Part shown: one piece after another, positions 6,839-8,904 of the stretch
How the letters are laid out: each line of letters starts with the position of its first letter
Numbering within the stretch: the first letter of the stretch is position 1
From: Bacteroidales bacterium
Lineage (GTDB): Bacteria; Bacteroidota; Bacteroidia; Bacteroidales; WCHB1-69
Direction: 5' to 3'
Assembly: GCA_017618435.1 (NCBI GenBank)
Contig: JAFZUH010000304.1
Coordinates: 1-8,904, forward strand
Length of the DNA stretch: 8,904 nucleotides
The notes under the pieces: model-generated
The model's database searches: none
Told to the model about the DNA's origin: nothing
Seen by the model: the letters and a program-made list of their open reading frames with translations, nothing else
Made by a program: the position numbers and the translations under genes

Positions 6839-8287
6839 CTATTTATGATATTTTGGCAAACTACCATCACTTGAGGCATACAACAATTGATAAAGATTAT
6901 ACATCAACATATAATCCAACCCATTGAAAGTTCCCACAAAAGTACTGCCTTCAAATTGTTCACTTATAGTCGCTCTGTATCTATATGTATAAGCCCACCC
7001 GCCACCAGCAAAGTTGGAAGGGAAATCAGCAGACTTATAATTATACGGTCCATATTTAGGTGCTAAATTTAATTCATTGACAATCATTTGCTTTTCAGTA
7101 TCATTGCCTTGTTTGTCATGTAAAAAACGCCACAAACTCAAATAAAACGTTCTCCAATCGTGTTTTTTTTCACCTTTTGTCCAATAAACATTTTTAGTAA
7201 TAGCCCTGTCTGTTCTTTTTCCCCAACTATCCCCTATTGCTCCTAACGTTGAAGCCATCGCACGATTCCATTCTTGTTGTCCCGGCACACCATTACCGCA
7301 AATCTTCCAAATATAATACATATTGTTTTTCCCAATTGGGATATATAATTTTCCTTTTCGCCAATAATTCTGTATACTATATTTTCTATCTTCCGCAGTG
7401 AATGTATTGACAAATGTTTCTCTTGGCTTTTCAGTTACTTTTTCAGCGGCAGCAGCAATACCGTAAGCCAAAAATGCCGTATTGCCACCCGTAGATTCTG
7501 AAATAGACCGGCAATCAGGCTTTTTTATCATATACCCTTCATTAGGGCAACCGTTCTGTCCGTTTTTTCCAATAATATGCAAAGTAATTAATTCAAATAA
7601 ATATTTGGCTCTTTCTGCCAAATCGGGTACGCACTTTTTTACCAAAGCCAAACCCATCATCACACCGTATGCCTCATCTTGACTCATCGGAAGTTTTTGG
7701 GCTTCTACCTCAAACAAAGTATTGGCATAGCCCGGTTCTCCTTTCTGCAAGCCGACAAAACTGCCTGTATTTTTATCATAAATTTGCTCCGATGTCCGAT
7801 TTTTGTTCAACAAACTTAAATGATATTGTCCTAGTGCTTGGGTACTATCCAAATAATCCATCGGGACATTTTCACGGATAAAAAATCCATCCAAACGCTT
7901 TTCCTCTCCAAAATAATTTTCACATTTATCCAATTGTTCACAAAAAGCATCAAGTGCAGACACCAACTCATTTAAAGTTGACGTTGCTTGCAAAGGTTGG
8001 TTGTCTCGCTCAAGAAGTGCATATTCTGTTGCTAACATTCCCAAATAATATCCGAAATGCACCCCATGTTGTCCAAAACAAAGGTTGGCACCTAAATTGC
8101 GATTACGATTACATACCACTAAACTCTCTCCCGAATTATTGCCGACAACCATAAAATAAGTATCAAAACGCTGACGGTAATATTGATATTTTTGCAAATT
8201 TTCCATTTCCGTTTGTCCTAAAACAGAAACAGAATAGCCCAAAATCAAACCACAAATAAAAATGGCACTGATAAGATTCTTCTTCAA
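6839..8287 (-). CDS. Exported protein of unknown function, about 482 residues
   Basis: I do not recognise the family. From a TTG at 8287 the protein begins (M)KKNLISAIFICGLILGYSVS, a textbook signal peptide with likely cleavage around VSVLG/QTE (residues 24-25). AGGGA lies 5 nt before that TTG, which itself falls 2 nt after the upstream stop codon; this is why I prefer it to the ATG at 8338 (499 residues) or 8326, which would overlap the ABC-F gene by about 40-50 bp and add an unusual n-region. The mature part has Gly/His-rich LGANLCFGQHGVHFGYYLG, then helix-like blocks (LATEYALLERD, LNELVSALDAFCEQL, EAYGVMMGLALVKKCV), a Cys-rich centre, and a C-terminus rich in aromatic residues. Repeating helical pairs suggest an alpha/alpha-toroid such as some glycosidases have; this is inference only. 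The mature protein has eight Cys. No lipobox or sorting tail is seen, so it is probably periplasmic or released. Confidence 0.8.
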   Translation of the reverse strand: MKKNLISAIFICGLILGYSVSVLGQTEMENLQKYQYYRQRFDTYFMVVGNNSGESLVVCNRNRNLGANLCFGQHGVHFGYYLGMLATEYALLERDNQPLQATSTLNELVSALDAFCEQLDKCENYFGEEKRLDGFFIRENVPMDYLDSTQALGQYHLSLLNKNRTSEQIYDKNTGSFVGLQKGEPGYANTLFEVEAQKLPMSQDEAYGVMMGLALVKKCVPDLAERAKYLFELITLHIIGKNGQNGCPNEGYMIKKPDCRSISESTGGNTAFLAYGIAAAAEKVTEKPRETFVNTFTAEDRKYSIQNYWRKGKLYIPIGKNNMYYIWKICGNGVPGQQEWNRAMASTLGAIGDSWGKRTDRAITKNVYWTKGEKKHDWRTFYLSLWRFLHDKQGNDTEKQMIVNELNLAPKYGPYNYKSADFPSNFAGGGWAYTYRYRATISEQFEGSTFVGTFNGLDYMLMYNLYQLLYASSDGSLPKYHK

Positions 8288-8289
8288 AT

Positions 8290-8904
8290 CTATCCCTGAT
8301 TTTGTATATTTTCCAATTCCACACATAAATTTTCCCATTCTGCAATAGCCTTATTCAATGCTGTTTCTATTTGATTATATTGAATATATATATTATTATC
8401 ATTTTGATTTTCACTCATTTTCACTGTCAATGCTGACAATTGTTGTTCATAAGCAGAAATCTCATTTTCTTGGGTTTCTATCTGTTTGGACAATTTTCGC
8501 AAAATACTTTCTTTTTGCTTTTGCTCCTGCCAAGACAATTTATTTTCAGAAATATTTTCTATTTTCTCATTTTTAATGACAGGTCTTGCTTTTTCTATAA
8601 GACTATCTGCTTTGGTTTGTTCCAAATAATACTGAATATCACCGATATATTCTTTTGTTTTGCCATTTTTCAAAGCAATAACCTTATCCGTTAAACCTTG
8701 TAAAAAATCTCTATCGTGCGAAACAATAAGCAATGTACCATTATATTTTAAAAGTGCATTTTTTAAAACATCTTTCGATGTCATATCCAAGTGATTGGTA
8801 GGTTCATCTAAAATAAGTACATTGTATGGTTCAAGTAGTAATTTGGCAAGCACAAGACGAGATTTTTCGCCTCCGGAAAGCACACTTACAGGCTTTTCCA
8901 TATC
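8290..8904 (-). CDS. ABC-F family ATPase, C-terminal part (5' end beyond window)
   Basis: The reading frame is open to the right edge, so only about the last 204 residues are present. They hold most of the second nucleotide-binding domain: signature LSGGEKSR, Walker B LILDEPTNHLD with the catalytic Glu, and the H-switch SHDRDFL. A C-terminal extension follows with a long charged heptad-like region (KQKESILRKLSKQIETQENE and onward) that looks like the coiled-coil arm of Uup/YdiF-type ABC-F proteins. ABC-F proteins are soluble ATPases that bind the ribosome and help translation, and some give antibiotic protection; the missing half with the interdomain linker would be needed to tell which. The ATG inside the frame near 8901 is internal, not the start. 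The gene is followed closely by the exported-protein gene, probably in one operon. Confidence 0.95.
   Translation of the reverse strand, partial: DMEKPVSVLSGGEKSRLVLAKLLLEPYNVLILDEPTNHLDMTSKDVLKNALLKYNGTLLIVSHDRDFLQGLTDKVIALKNGKTKEYIGDIQYYLEQTKADSLIEKARPVIKNEKIENISENKLSWQEQKQKESILRKLSKQIETQENEISAYEQQLSALTVKMSENQNDNNIYIQYNQIETALNKAIAEWENLCVELENIQNQG

Overview
The window looks like a chromosomal segment from a member of the Bacteroidota, probably the order Bacteroidales. The DNA is AT-rich. Four candidate promoters carry the TAnnTTTG -7 box typical of this phylum. Most ribosome binding sites are weak. A DUF5606 protein is present, a family I know mainly from Bacteroidetes. No tRNA, rRNA, CRISPR array, transposase or integrase was seen.

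Left part (1-2428, minus strand): a polyprenyl-phosphate-type family 2 glycosyltransferase (GT2) runs off the left edge. Just upstream of it is a DUF4062 plus HATPase/winged-helix protein with a perfect 5 x 12 bp in-frame repeat. Upstream of that lies a 26-codon broken copy of the 5' end of a GT2 gene, directly behind a good minus-strand promoter. The DUF4062 gene is thus bracketed by two diverged copies of a GT2 5' end. This is the most informative structure in the window and points to insertion or allele replacement at a surface-glycan locus.

Middle part (2538-5573): corA, a CorA-type Mg2+/divalent cation transporter, is on the plus strand with its own promoter and a strong Shine-Dalgarno (SD) sequence. 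It converges on a DUF5606 gene, and the two share one bidirectional hairpin terminator. Upstream of the DUF5606 gene on the minus strand come miaA (tRNA dimethylallyltransferase) and a pRiA4b ORF-3-like protein, which probably share one promoter. This block is housekeeping in character.

Right part (5660-8904, minus strand): a probable operon reads from the right edge leftwards: the C-terminal half of an ABC-F ATPase, an unclassified exported protein of about 480 residues, and a GT4-type glycosyltransferase. The exported protein probably starts at a TTG right after the ABC-F stop codon. The operon promoter lies outside the window.

No complete new system is proven here. The candidates worth following are the DUF4062/ATPase gene in its recombined setting and the unclassified exported protein next to a glycosyltransferase.
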